A DNA stretch of 24,615 bases from a virus, in the IMG/VR virus record IMGVR_UViG_3300030117_000763, positions 1 through 24,615 of that record; one strand, given 5' to 3'. Numbering within the stretch: position 1 is the first letter of the stretch; each line of letters begins with the position of its first letter. This document shows, one piece after another, positions 5,366 to 15,300 of the stretch. Position numbers and translations under genes: made by a program. The notes beneath the pieces were generated by a model. The model was given only the letters and a program-made list of their open reading frames with translations, made no database searches and was not told the origin of the DNA.

Positions 5366-8041
5366 TTAAGCTTGCGTTGCACTAAAGGTATCGTAAAAAG
5401 AATCACCACTACCAGCTCGATAAGCTCCAAGTGTGATTTCTACAATCCCCGCAGCCGTAGGAGTGAAATTTGCAGATATTTGTTGCCACGTATCAGCCGA
5501 AGCGGTTATATACGTTGATGAACCTGCAACACCTATTAATCCATTTGCTTTGATATGAAGCCCTGGGAAAACATTTGTACTTGACCTTCTTACATAAACT
5601 GAAACTGTTACTTGACTACCTCCATTAACAGCGATTTTACCGATTGGAAATTCTTCGGGTGTTGTGCTTAGTGTCCCTAAAGAAGAATTAAGTTCTTGTT
5701 TCCAAGCTGTTCCACTGCCAGATTGGGTAGTTGTTGTTTCTTTTATTACAGAGCTTTTTTCATATAAAGTTCTTATGTCACCAGCAGTTCCATCGTAATC
5801 AGAGACTTCAATACTTCCTGCATTACTGGTTGAATACATCGTTCCTGAATGAGTAAAAGTTAGATCATGTGTCCTTACTTTTCCTGAGTTTTGAAATGAC
5901 ATCTGACCGTAACATTCAGAATCGCCGTTTACTCCGATAACCGTATAGTCACCACTCGAACCACAACGAGCAAATGTTGTTCCTATATTTCCACAACTTT
6001 TGTTGGTGTTGATTGAACCATCTCCGTTCAACCAAACAGTATGTAATATTTTGTTAATAGTACTACCACCTGAATCATCAAAGGCATAACCACTGCCTGC
6101 ATGTTTGCCGTGGTAGCTAGTATTTATTGTGACTTTCCCTCCGCCAGTAGTAAAGAAGTCTGCTCCAGTGGATCCGCTACCTGTATCACCAACATAACCA
6201 CCATAGAAATTATGTATATATAATTTGGAATTGCTCAATACATTTAATCCCCTATTAGACGCACCCCTAACGTCTAATTCTTCAAAGGTTAAATCACAAT
6301 TACTTTGACATTGAATACTAGGGTATTGATGCGATCCTCCAGTAGATTTTATTATAAAATCTGCTCTAGTTGCAGAATTACTTGTTGTAGTAGTATTAAA
6401 GTATATACCAACCTCTTGAATACTACCAGCAGAATGTAATTTAGCTTTAAGCATATTTTTACAGCCAGTAAAGTAATAATTAGGACCACGATCTTCCGAG
6501 TTATAAGTATCTGTTATTGATAGATAATCTGCAGAATTAAAATAATGACCGTAATAAAATCTTATTGCTGATATTTTACTTATGCTTACATAATCAGTAG
6601 ATTGTACTTTAACAAGGGAATGCTTCCATACTTGACCATCTATAAATGTTTCACCCGTTTGAGATGACATTGCAGTTGTATCCCAACCACCTGAGACATT
6701 AATAGGATCACTACTTGTGCCATTAGTATTACTATTAAAGTAAATCAGTCCAGTACTAAGACCTTGCGTAGTATCTGCTTCTCTTCGACCAACTAAATAC
6801 ATAGGTTGTCTAACATATAGCGTAGCTGAACTACTTGCTGCACCTCTAAAAAATCCCCATCCTGAGTAATAACTTGCGTACCATCTTCTTTCTACATTAT
6901 TACAAATTTGAAGTAAAATATAATTCCCTCTTATTAAACCTACGGAATACCAATAAGGATCTGCTGTTGTTTGTAATCCAACAACTGAATTATAAGTTAA
7001 ACAATCAGCGACATCTTTGGATTTAGAAGCAATTACGCTTGTTAAATAATAAGTACAATCTTGGTTATTAGCATCTTGAGTATCAACATATAAGGCTACT
7101 GATTGAATAGCAGATCCTAAAGCTGAACCTTTGTTATATGTAATTGGGGTGTAACCAGTATTCCAACTATTTTGATTATTACTTGTAACATCGAAAGCAG
7201 TTGTTGTATCAACTGGCGTATCTCCAGAGGTATCACTACATAAACATAATTTTATATTCCCTCCTTTTTCTGGAGAACCTGAGTGCTGTCGCCATATAAC
7301 TGATATTTGTTGATAAGCAGAAAGATCAGTCGAAGAATCTAACTGAAAATGAGCAAGTTTTGTTCCAGCCGTTGCATCACCATCGACTACAAATTTATGA
7401 GCAACAGGAGGATATAAAACATCTAAATTACCACTCCAAGCACTCTGATTAGTTTGACTTTCTTGTGTATATGTGCAATTACTTCCGTTAACTGTCCAAG
7501 ATGGAACAACATTTCCTGAATAGTCAGAGTCATTACCACCAACTAATAATTTTGTAATGTTAGATGTATTTAATTCAAATACATTACTGGACATTATTTT
7601 ATATTTAGCTCCTGAAATACTTCCGCTACTTGGTCCTACGTATCCATCAAGTTTAAACTTACTACTATCAACTACCGTTACCTTCCACAACCCATTAATT
7701 CTGTGTGTAGATAAACTTGTCTCATTAGAAATAAAAACAAAATCACCTGTTACTAATCTGTGATTTGTTCTTAAAAATACACTTTCTCCTGCTGTTGTAC
7801 TAAATGTATCTAAACCTATTGTTGCTGGATAATAACTACTATCTTGGTTTTTATCACTAACAATACAAGTTCCTAATGATGTTGGATCTGAACTTTTCTT
7901 AACTCTTATCTCATCTCCTGCTGCGTAACTACTGCGGATAGTTGAGTTAGCACTATCCATTCCTGAAGCTCTATTAGCAAAGCTAGAGCCTGTTCCATCT
8001 CCTGCTTCCCCTTCGGGATCAACATAAAAAATATTTGGCAT
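5366..8041 (-). CDS. Fibre or appendage protein, probable beta-helix (891 aa)
   Basis: The protein is rich in Ser, Gly, Thr, Asn and Tyr, with few charged helices, which is typical of phage adhesins. The N-terminus (NIFYVDPEGEAGDGTGSSF, then a GDEIRVKKS strand) resembles the opening of right-handed beta-helix proteins. The middle has many short strand-turn units. The last 129 residues (about 763-891) look like a separate beta-sandwich, possibly carbohydrate-binding: GKIAVNGGSQVTVSVYVRR, then ADTWQQISANFTPTAAGIVE. The ATG is preceded by GGAGGT (8050-8055). I infer host-surface binding or decoration. No catalytic motif was seen, and the exact family is unknown to me. Confidence 0.78.
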   Translation of the reverse strand: MPNIFYVDPEGEAGDGTGSSFANRASGMDSANSTIRSSYAAGDEIRVKKSSDPTSLGTCIVSDKNQDSSYYPATIGLDTFSTTAGESVFLRTNHRLVTGDFVFISNETSLSTHRINGLWKVTVVDSSKFKLDGYVGPSSGSISGAKYKIMSSNVFELNTSNITKLLVGGNDSDYSGNVVPSWTVNGSNCTYTQESQTNQSAWSGNLDVLYPPVAHKFVVDGDATAGTKLAHFQLDSSTDLSAYQQISVIWRQHSGSPEKGGNIKLCLCSDTSGDTPVDTTTAFDVTSNNQNSWNTGYTPITYNKGSALGSAIQSVALYVDTQDANNQDCTYYLTSVIASKSKDVADCLTYNSVVGLQTTADPYWYSVGLIRGNYILLQICNNVERRWYASYYSGWGFFRGAASSSATLYVRQPMYLVGRREADTTQGLSTGLIYFNSNTNGTSSDPINVSGGWDTTAMSSQTGETFIDGQVWKHSLVKVQSTDYVSISKISAIRFYYGHYFNSADYLSITDTYNSEDRGPNYYFTGCKNMLKAKLHSAGSIQEVGIYFNTTTTSNSATRADFIIKSTGGSHQYPSIQCQSNCDLTFEELDVRGASNRGLNVLSNSKLYIHNFYGGYVGDTGSGSTGADFFTTGGGKVTINTSYHGKHAGSGYAFDDSGGSTINKILHTVWLNGDGSINTNKSCGNIGTTFARCGSSGDYTVIGVNGDSECYGQMSFQNSGKVRTHDLTFTHSGTMYSTSNAGSIEVSDYDGTAGDIRTLYEKSSVIKETTTTQSGSGTAWKQELNSSLGTLSTTPEEFPIGKIAVNGGSQVTVSVYVRRSSTNVFPGLHIKANGLIGVAGSSTYITASADTWQQISANFTPTAAGIVEITLGAYRAGSGDSFYDTFSATQA

Positions 8042-8049
8042 TTATAAAT

Positions 8050-8055
8050 ACCTCC
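8050..8055 (-). promoter_or_regulatory. Ribosome binding site GGAGGT for the 891-aa fibre gene
   Basis: The minus strand reads GGAGGTATTTATAAATG. This perfect site lies in the short gap after the 766-aa gene and contrasts with the site-less TAATG junctions nearby, so this gene can start translation independently. Confidence 0.65.
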
Positions 8056-8056
8056 G

Positions 8057-10357
8057 TTAATATTCTAACCATATATCACCTACCGCACCATCATCGGAAT
8101 CAGGTCCAGTATCTGCGTAAAATATCTTTCTAGCACTACCCCCACCATCTCCTGTAGTAGTTGAAGATGTTAATGTTGTAACTGTACCAAGTGTAGTAAC
8201 ATTAGATGATCCAGCCCATGAACTGATTGCTGTATTTTCTACATTATTTAAAGATAAATCAGTCTTAACTTCTGTTGCACTACGGCCTTCTAATCCATTT
8301 GCTGTGAACTTTGCATAATCATCATCTGCTGCATCAGCATCGTCCATTTGAACGAGTTTGTCATCACCTATTCCAACATCAGCATTGATTGTTAGATCTC
8401 CAGACGTACCACCACCAGTTAAACCTGTACCAGCTGTAACTGCTGTAACATCACCACTTCCTCCTGCAGATACGGTCTGCCATGAACAAGTACCATCACC
8501 ATCTTCTCTTAGGAATTTAGTACCACCTGTCTCTCCTGTTGAAAGTATTGCTGTACCTTCAGGAGTCTGAGCAGCTACTGCAAAATCTAAAGTACCATCA
8601 GCATCTTGATAGGTAACTGTAATTCCAGTTTCAGTATTACCAGTAACCATTCCTCCAACAAAGTCTTCAACTTGTTCTTCTGTTAGTTGAGTATTTGTAT
8701 CAGGAGGTATACCCCATGTTCCGTCATGTTTTAAGAATTGTCCTGAACTACCTACTGCAGGAACATGAGCACTATTTCCTGTTGCAGCGTTGTGATCATA
8801 AGCCCAGTTAGAACTGATAGCTTCATTAGTAACACCATTTACAGGTGTATCATCAATATTTATTTGTGTATTTGTATCTGGTGGTACTACCCATGTACCA
8901 TCTGCTTTAAGGAACTTACCTCCATGAGAACTAGGTAATGCAGGAGCTAAGCCAGCAGCACTAGTAGAAACTGCACTATAAGTAGTATCATTATCTGTTC
9001 CCCAGGCAGCTGTACCATCAGAAGAATATTTTAATACTTGACCTGAACTACCTCCAGCTGGTATATGATTAACTGCTGGATGAGTATAATTATTAGCTGA
9101 TGTAGCTATACCATCTAACTTTGTTTTGTCTGCTGACGACATCGAACCAGCAGCCGAAGTTGTCGCCGCACTTATTGAAATTGCTGGTGTCGTGCCTCCT
9201 GAAGAAGCGATTGGGCTTGTACCCGTAACGCTTGTAACTGTTCCAGTATTAGCTGTTGCACCATCAGCAACATTAAGCATCGTACGTAATGATGCTGGTG
9301 ATATTTCTTCTACATCCCCAGCTCCAGCTGTATCTCTACCTAGAACTCGATTAGTTGCTGAGACATGTTGCATCTTGGCATAAGTAACTGCTTCATCTGC
9401 AATAGTCAATGCTCCGCTACCTGTTACGTCTCCAGTATGTGTAGCGTTAGTTACTTTAGCTGTATTAGCATTTAAAGCGGTTAGTTGTTCATCTGTCATT
9501 ACACCCCAAGCCGAGGTTGTAACAGCTGGTAAATCTGTATTAGTACCTGACGAAGACTCAATAGTTAATTTTGTTCCGTCAGCTGTATTAGATAAATTGG
9601 TAGCTCCACCGCCACCACCACCAGTACTATCTGCTCCAGGTTCCCATCTACTTTGAGCGTTAACCCATTTTAATACTTGACCATCACTAGGAGTAGCATT
9701 ATGAACATCACTTAAATCAGATAAACTAGATGGTACAGTAGGTTTATTTAATATTTGACTATCACCAGAACTACTATTCCAATCTGATTGAACATTGACT
9801 TCAGCACCTGTAGCTATACCGTCTAACTTAGTTTTAAGAGTAGTAGTAAAGTCTTTTGTAGTTAAACCACCATCTCCGACAGAATAAGTAGTATTTGTAT
9901 CTGGAGGTGTATCCCATGTTCCATCATGTTTTAAAAACTGACCTGCACTTCCAGCTGCAGGGACATGAGCACTGTTGCCTGTTGCAGCATTATGGTCAAA
10001 TGCCCAGTTAGAGCTGATAGCTTCGTTAGTGACACCGTTTACTGGTGTATCGTCTATACTTACTTGAGTATTTGTATCAGGAGGTACTTGCCAAGAACAA
10101 GATCCATCTCCATCAACACGTAAGAACTTAGTTGTACCTGTTTCACCTGTGGAAAGGATTGATGTACCTTCTGGAGTCCCACCTCCACCACCAGATCCAG
10201 TTACATCAATTAAAGATGTACCTTCTTTAACATATAATTTATTTTGATCTTCAGCATAAATGATTTCACCTTCTTGTATATCATCTAGACTGCTGTTTAA
10301 ATTTGAGTATGAACCCCTAGCTAATTTAATAGGGGTTCTATTTGTTGGAGTAGCCAT
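8057..10357 (-). CDS. Repeat-rich tail fibre protein (766 aa)
   Basis: The N-terminus (RTPIKLARGSYSNL, then EGEIIYAEDQNKLYVKEG) matches the short attachment domain common on phage tail fibres. A Gly5 linker follows. The body is a chain of fibre modules: a 66-residue unit at 92-157 recurs at 492-557, exactly 400 residues later, and a 30-residue unit at 61-90 recurs at 598-627. KTKLDGIAT appears twice (175-183, 411-419). The central GTVTSVTGTSPIASSGGTTP is a widely shared fibre module. No S74-type chaperone ends it; the C-terminus is KIFYADTGPDSDDGAVGDIW. No ribosome binding site precedes the ATG, which lies three bases after the upstream stop. Receptor binding is inferred. Confidence 0.85.
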   Translation of the reverse strand: MATPTNRTPIKLARGSYSNLNSSLDDIQEGEIIYAEDQNKLYVKEGTSLIDVTGSGGGGGTPEGTSILSTGETGTTKFLRVDGDGSCSWQVPPDTNTQVSIDDTPVNGVTNEAISSNWAFDHNAATGNSAHVPAAGSAGQFLKHDGTWDTPPDTNTTYSVGDGGLTTKDFTTTLKTKLDGIATGAEVNVQSDWNSSSGDSQILNKPTVPSSLSDLSDVHNATPSDGQVLKWVNAQSRWEPGADSTGGGGGGATNLSNTADGTKLTIESSSGTNTDLPAVTTSAWGVMTDEQLTALNANTAKVTNATHTGDVTGSGALTIADEAVTYAKMQHVSATNRVLGRDTAGAGDVEEISPASLRTMLNVADGATANTGTVTSVTGTSPIASSGGTTPAISISAATTSAAGSMSSADKTKLDGIATSANNYTHPAVNHIPAGGSSGQVLKYSSDGTAAWGTDNDTTYSAVSTSAAGLAPALPSSHGGKFLKADGTWVVPPDTNTQINIDDTPVNGVTNEAISSNWAYDHNAATGNSAHVPAVGSSGQFLKHDGTWGIPPDTNTQLTEEQVEDFVGGMVTGNTETGITVTYQDADGTLDFAVAAQTPEGTAILSTGETGGTKFLREDGDGTCSWQTVSAGGSGDVTAVTAGTGLTGGGTSGDLTINADVGIGDDKLVQMDDADAADDDYAKFTANGLEGRSATEVKTDLSLNNVENTAISSWAGSSNVTTLGTVTTLTSSTTTGDGGGSARKIFYADTGPDSDDGAVGDIWLEY
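8477..8566 (-). repeat. Fibre module B, copy 2
   Basis: This encodes residues 598-627. It differs from copy 1 at four residues of 30. It follows module A copy 2, whereas copy 1 precedes module A copy 1. Confidence 0.85.
8687..8884 (-). repeat. Fibre module A, copy 2
   Basis: Second copy of the 198-nt module, offset by exactly 1200 nt from copy 1. Most base differences are silent. Confidence 0.9.
9887..10084 (-). repeat. Fibre module A, copy 1
   Basis: This encodes residues 92-157 of the 766-aa fibre, including IDDTPVNGVTNEAISSNW and AATGNSAHVPA. It matches 8687-8884 at about 84% of bases over the 120 I compared directly, with nearly identical protein. Confidence 0.9.
10088..10177 (-). repeat. 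Fibre module B, copy 1
   Basis: This encodes residues 61-90 of the fibre (TPEGTSILSTGETGTTKFLR and onward to CSWQ). A copy lies at 8477-8566. Confidence 0.85.
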
Positions 10358-10360
10358 AAT

Positions 10361-10576
10361 TTAAGATCCGAAATCGCCTCCATCGTATATATCTGTAATA
10401 GTAACTAAAGATGATCCATTATCAAAATTACCACCATCAATAAAAAAGTTTCTATAGTCAACATCAATTGTATAATGTGCTGCACCATATCTACCATATT
10501 CTATAGTTTCAACTAAACCTCCGTCAGAGGGCCATCCTATGTTGTTACCATTAGCATCATAGTTTCTATATGTCAT
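10361..10576 (-). CDS. Hypothetical small protein between fibre genes (71 aa)
   Basis: I do not recognise this gene. The protein is Gly, Asn, Asp and Tyr-rich (MTYRNYDANGNNIGW, then EYGRYGAAHYTIDVDYRNF), with no Lys and only three Arg, so it is acidic. The composition is typical of small beta-structured virion components. It lies between the two fibre genes, coupled to the upstream S74 fibre by TAATG and separated by three bases from the next start. I infer a fibre-associated protein, perhaps an adaptor or tip. Confidence 0.7.
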   Translation of the reverse strand: MTYRNYDANGNNIGWPSDGGLVETIEYGRYGAAHYTIDVDYRNFFIDGGNFDNGSSLVTITDIYDGGDFGS

Positions 10577-12372
10577 TATTTAGCCTCCAATGCAGCTACT
10601 TTGGTTTTTAAAGTTTCAACTTCTGTTGATAATTCTTTAATAGATTCAATTAGTAAAGGTACTAATTTTTCATAATTAACTGTTAAATAATCAGTATCGG
10701 GTATTTTACTAACTACTTCAGGTGAAATCTTTTCAACATCTTGTGCAGATAAACCTACATCAAGCTTATTACTAAATCCTAAACCTTGACCTACTGAATT
10801 AAAGTTATAGTTAAACCCTTGTAGTTGTTTTACTTTGCTTACTGCACCAGTGATATTAACTATATTTTCTTTTAAACGAATATCAGAACCACTTTGAGCA
10901 TGTGTTCCTGTTGTATAAGATCCAGTATTTGTGGTTTGGAATTTTAATGCATCAGAATAATAAAGTTTAACGTCTCCAGTATCTGTAGGTCTAATCTCTA
11001 AACTTCCTGAGCCTCTATGAAGAATTTGAGAAAGACCGTTTTCTCCACCATTTTTATATATCCTCAAGCCATAATCGGTTTGATCAGCATTGGCATTACT
11101 ACCAATCAGATCTATATGAGAACCATGATCACCACTTGGATCAGCACCTACCTCTAAAGCACAAACAGCTCCAGGGTTTTTAAATTTAGTTGTATTAGCA
11201 GCAATCTCTATAGTACCACCAGCTGGATCAATAGTCAAATCCCCACTACTTGTAGATATCGTCCTATTATCTATTGTAATATTATCTATATTAGTAGAAC
11301 CAGTAACAACAAGTGTAGTACCATCAAATGTTAGATTAGCTGAGTCTTCTATTTTTTTACCGTTACCTGCAAGTAGAACTCTGCTATCTGTTAAAGTAGA
11401 AGATGTCACTGAACCAGTAACATCCACACCAGCAGCTGTTGTAGCTAGTTTAGCAGCACTTCCAGTTCCATAATTTAATATAACTGGTCCGTCAGGATCA
11501 AAATGAGCAGCTACATCATGTGGAGTATTAATGCTAGTTATTAATATTAGTTCACCACTACCACACTGAATATATAATTCACCAGTTCCAGTATGTTTAA
11601 TTACAGAATTAGAATTATCATGTACTATCTGTAAATCGCCACCAGTACCCCACTTAATAGATCTACCATCAGTTATTGTTAGTGGATTAGCTACTTTAGA
11701 TCCAGTAATTGCATCGTTATCAATAGTCCATGTATTACCAGATACTGTAATATCTCCTTTATCTCCATCTACTAAAGATGTAGTTAATAAATCTGGAAGC
11801 TCTTCAACTCTATGTCTTATTTGATTAAAACTATCATTTAAGGCTGTTGCTGTAATAGAACTACCACTTTGAAAAGTATTAGCTGGAGATGCTACATTTG
11901 TTACTCTTTTAATTTTTACTATATCTCCATTCGTTAAAGGAGATGTAAAGGTAATAGTAGCATTACCACTAGTACCAGATATAGCATAATCTGTAACTAC
12001 TGTTTTCTTAGCAAATATCTCTGCCCTAGCAGCTGCCGCAGTACCACCTGATATATTACCAAATCCTACAATAGGAGCAGTTGTATATCCAGTACCTTTA
12101 TTAGTAGGTACACCAAGATTATCTAAAGATACTTGTCCATTAGCTACGTCTACTGTTAAAGCTGCATTACTACCACCTCCTCCTGAAAATTCAAGAGCAG
12201 CATTAGTTGCATCAGCGTAACCAGCTCCAGCATTATCTAGTATTACTGACTCTACTTTACCTTGACCTACATATACTTCTAATTCCGAAGCATCTGTTTC
12301 TATAAAAGGAACAGTGACACCAGTAACTACTGTCGGAGTTCCGCTAATTGTAATTGATTGTTCTGTTGCCAT
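10576..12372 (-). CDS. T7-type tail fibre with S74 self-cleaving chaperone (598 aa)
   Basis: The N-terminal domain resembles that of T7 gp17, which docks the fibre to the tail. VPFIETDASELEVYVG (21-36) aligns with T7's IPFEYL...VTLIG, and residues 125-192, with VVTDYAISG, KIKRVTN and GSSITATALNDSFNQIRHRVEE, align with the rest. Residues about 38-124 are an extra Gly-rich insert absent from T7. The shaft (200-490) is beta-rich. The C-terminus (about 494-598) is an S74 intramolecular chaperone: SDIRLKENI gives Ser496 and Lys501, the usual dyad for self-cleavage just before the Ser. GLSAQDVEKISPEVV and a final coiled coil (about 568-598) complete it. Position after the internal core genes matches gene 17. 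Confidence 0.9.
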   Translation of the reverse strand: MATEQSITISGTPTVVTGVTVPFIETDASELEVYVGQGKVESVILDNAGAGYADATNAALEFSGGGGSNAALTVDVANGQVSLDNLGVPTNKGTGYTTAPIVGFGNISGGTAAAARAEIFAKKTVVTDYAISGTSGNATITFTSPLTNGDIVKIKRVTNVASPANTFQSGSSITATALNDSFNQIRHRVEELPDLLTTSLVDGDKGDITVSGNTWTIDNDAITGSKVANPLTITDGRSIKWGTGGDLQIVHDNSNSVIKHTGTGELYIQCGSGELILITSINTPHDVAAHFDPDGPVILNYGTGSAAKLATTAAGVDVTGSVTSSTLTDSRVLLAGNGKKIEDSANLTFDGTTLVVTGSTNIDNITIDNRTISTSSGDLTIDPAGGTIEIAANTTKFKNPGAVCALEVGADPSGDHGSHIDLIGSNANADQTDYGLRIYKNGGENGLSQILHRGSGSLEIRPTDTGDVKLYYSDALKFQTTNTGSYTTGTHAQSGSDIRLKENIVNITGAVSKVKQLQGFNYNFNSVGQGLGFSNKLDVGLSAQDVEKISPEVVSKIPDTDYLTVNYEKLVPLLIESIKELSTEVETLKTKVAALEAK

Positions 12373-12374
12373 TG

Positions 12375-15300
12375 TTATTTATATATCGAAAGAATGTTTG
12401 CACTTTGTTTAGATTTTAATAATCTATCTCTTCTTTTATCTACTTGTTCAGTAATAAGAGCTTGTATTAATGGATCTTTCATGATTTGTTTCCAAGCTAA
12501 ACCTCTAGCTTTTTGCATGATTTGATCTATTTTTTGATTATGGAAATAATCTTTAGCTTCATAAACTCCTCTATCTCCATTTCTTATATCATTATGCATT
12601 TCTTCTAATGATGCAATAACTCTAGGATTTACAGCTAATTTATCTAATTGACGTTCTAAGTTTTGATCACCGATAGCTTTCTGGAACATAGATCTGATAC
12701 GAGGTGAATCAGTTAAATCAGTACGATCAGGAGCATAATAAGTAGATAATCTTAAATCATACCCACTATCAAATATCAATTGTCTACCAGGAGAAGTATC
12801 TAAGTTTAGAGATATAGGACTAATAGCATTAAACATTCTAGTCATTGGATCCCAATTTTTAATAGGTTTACCATTAAACATATCATATTTAATTGGTAGA
12901 TCCTGTCCAGGTAAATACTCACTAGTTAAGTTTCTATTCCTAATAGATTGGAAAATACCTGATCCTAATTCTCTAGTATAAGGTAAGAATAATTTACCTA
13001 ATTCATTTCTTAATCCAGCTAACGGTACTTGATTATTCATTATATTACCTACAATCCTTTCACCTTGACCTGGTCTACCTCCAAACAAATCAACAAACTG
13101 CTGCATACCAGCAAGATAAGATTTACTTGTTATACCTTGTGCTAATAAAAGAGATGTTTTAAGTAACTGTTTCTCAGTCCACTCTTCACCCATTAATTGA
13201 CTGTAATCGCCTACATCAGCGATCATAGACATTATTTGATTGAATGGTTCTATAGATTCATATCCTACCCATACATCACCTATCTTAATATGTCTTGGTT
13301 TGTAACCAGCATCTAGCCATACTTGTCTATTTTGTCTATCAATAGGACCATTACCAGTCATATTACCAGACATCCAAGACCAAACAGCCATGCTTACTAA
13401 ACCAGATCCCATAGCAAATCTACCTGTCTGCAGTGCCTTAGCATTTGCAAGTTCAGCAGCATTAGTTATACCATATTTAGCAACATTATCTAAGTTATTA
13501 GGAGTAGCAAAAGCTATATCATTAAATTCTTTAACTAAGAAATTAAATCCAGGTGTATGTTTAGCAGTTAATTTAAGACCATTAACTCCAGTTCTAGCAA
13601 ATAAGAAGAAAGGTTTAGCCCAAGGGTTAGCTTGGAATACAGCATTCAATCCTCCAGCAAAACCTTGTGGATCTAATTCTTCTGTAAGTGTTACTTCTTT
13701 TCTTGCAAATTTAGTAGCACTATCTACAATATCACCATTACCATCAAAGATTTGACGATAGAAATCATCTTCATAGAATCTTATTAATTCAGGAGTTATT
13801 TCTGAATAAGCAGTTAGTCTACCTTTAGCTTGAGCATCTAAAGCTGACCTCATAGCTTTTTCTCTCATCTTAGCTCTACCTAAAATATAAGCAAAAGCAT
13901 CATCAGTTGCTGCCATTAATTTAGTAGAGTAAGTTAAGAAATTACTATTGTTCCAACTTCTAGCCATATTAGCCATATTAAACCAAGCTCTATCTCCAGC
14001 TGTAGCTCTACCACTATCTTCAGCCCATCTTCTTAAAACTTCCCAGTTATCATCACCTTTAGTATATTCAGCAAATCTAGTTTTAACAGTTGATAGATCA
14101 CCACTCCAGTATGAATTTAATTTATTTCTAAATAGTGTAAAAGATTCAGGTATAGATTGCATCATAGCATTCATAGAAGCCATACCAGCTCTTAAGGTAG
14201 TAGCATCATTATTAAATGGATACCTAAATGCAGCTCCTAATGTAGTAGATATAGGTCTCAAGAATGTAGCTGTACTAGTACCCATAGCAGCCCTCATAGG
14301 GGTCTTAGGTCCACTTAGTATACTATGTATCATTGTACCTTCTAGCTCCCTTATAACGGCTCCTATCTGCCTCTTACCTTCAATCTCTCCACCTATAATC
14401 ATCTTCCTAGCCCACGCATCAAAGTCATCAAGACTATTAACTGTTTGCATAGAAGAGAAAGCTTCAAACAAAGCCATCAATAGACTGTTATCTTCATTAT
14501 CTCCAGCAATTTTCAATATTGATTGAATAGATTGTCTAGTATCAGACATCTCTTTAGATAGAGTTTCCTTTAAGTATCTACGTTTACCAGCACCTAATTC
14601 TCTAAAGTTCTGTGATTTAACTATTCTAGCTCTTTTTGTTTCAGTTAGAGCTGTCATTAATGTATCTACTATTTGATCTAAAGGTCCGTCTACACTTTCA
14701 AGATTAGCAAAATCTGCTATTTCTCTACCAGATATACCTCTATCTCGTATTTCTTGAAGTAATGTACCAACAACCATATCTGCTACTACTACGTTTTTAC
14801 TTGTAATAGTTTTAATAGCATCGTCAGTACCTGCATCAAACTCGTCAAATGATTCAAATAATTCTTTTAAGTATTCTTCAGCTGGCATATCAGCTGGATT
14901 TCTACCTAAAGTAATTCGTTGATGAGCTGCTATAGAATCACCAAATACTTCAACTAATCTTTTTCTACTGCCACCTACACTATCTAAGACTTTTTGATAC
15001 CTTTCGGTACTCATTAATCTCTTTAAAGTTTCTTCTGCTATATCAGGATCTACATTAGCTTCTCTAGCTACTCTTTCTTTTTGAACTGGTCTAACAACAG
15101 TACCAGCAGACCCTTCTTCAGAACCCCATTCTTTTCTAATTCTCTTTTGATTCTCCCATACAATAAAAGGATCATCTTGAGAATAGTGTGCAGCTTGTTC
15201 TGAATTAGCTATTGGTTTATTTTTACTACCTCTAAATTCAAACTCATTCTTTCTTAATTCTTGTAACCCTTTTCTTAGAGTTTCAACTTCAACACTTTTA

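Noticed and set aside
8358-9383. Plus-strand open frames over the 766-aa fibre (8358-8570, 9126-9383)
   Set aside because: They are antisense to repetitive Gly/Thr codons, which leave the opposite strand free of stops. The predicted products are Val/Pro/Ala-rich with no motif.
13948-14526. 192-codon open frame on the plus strand
   Set aside because: It lies wholly antisense to the gp16-like gene, the protein is an unstructured Leu/Ser/Ala mixture, no ribosome site or family motif is seen, and all other genes run on the minus strand.
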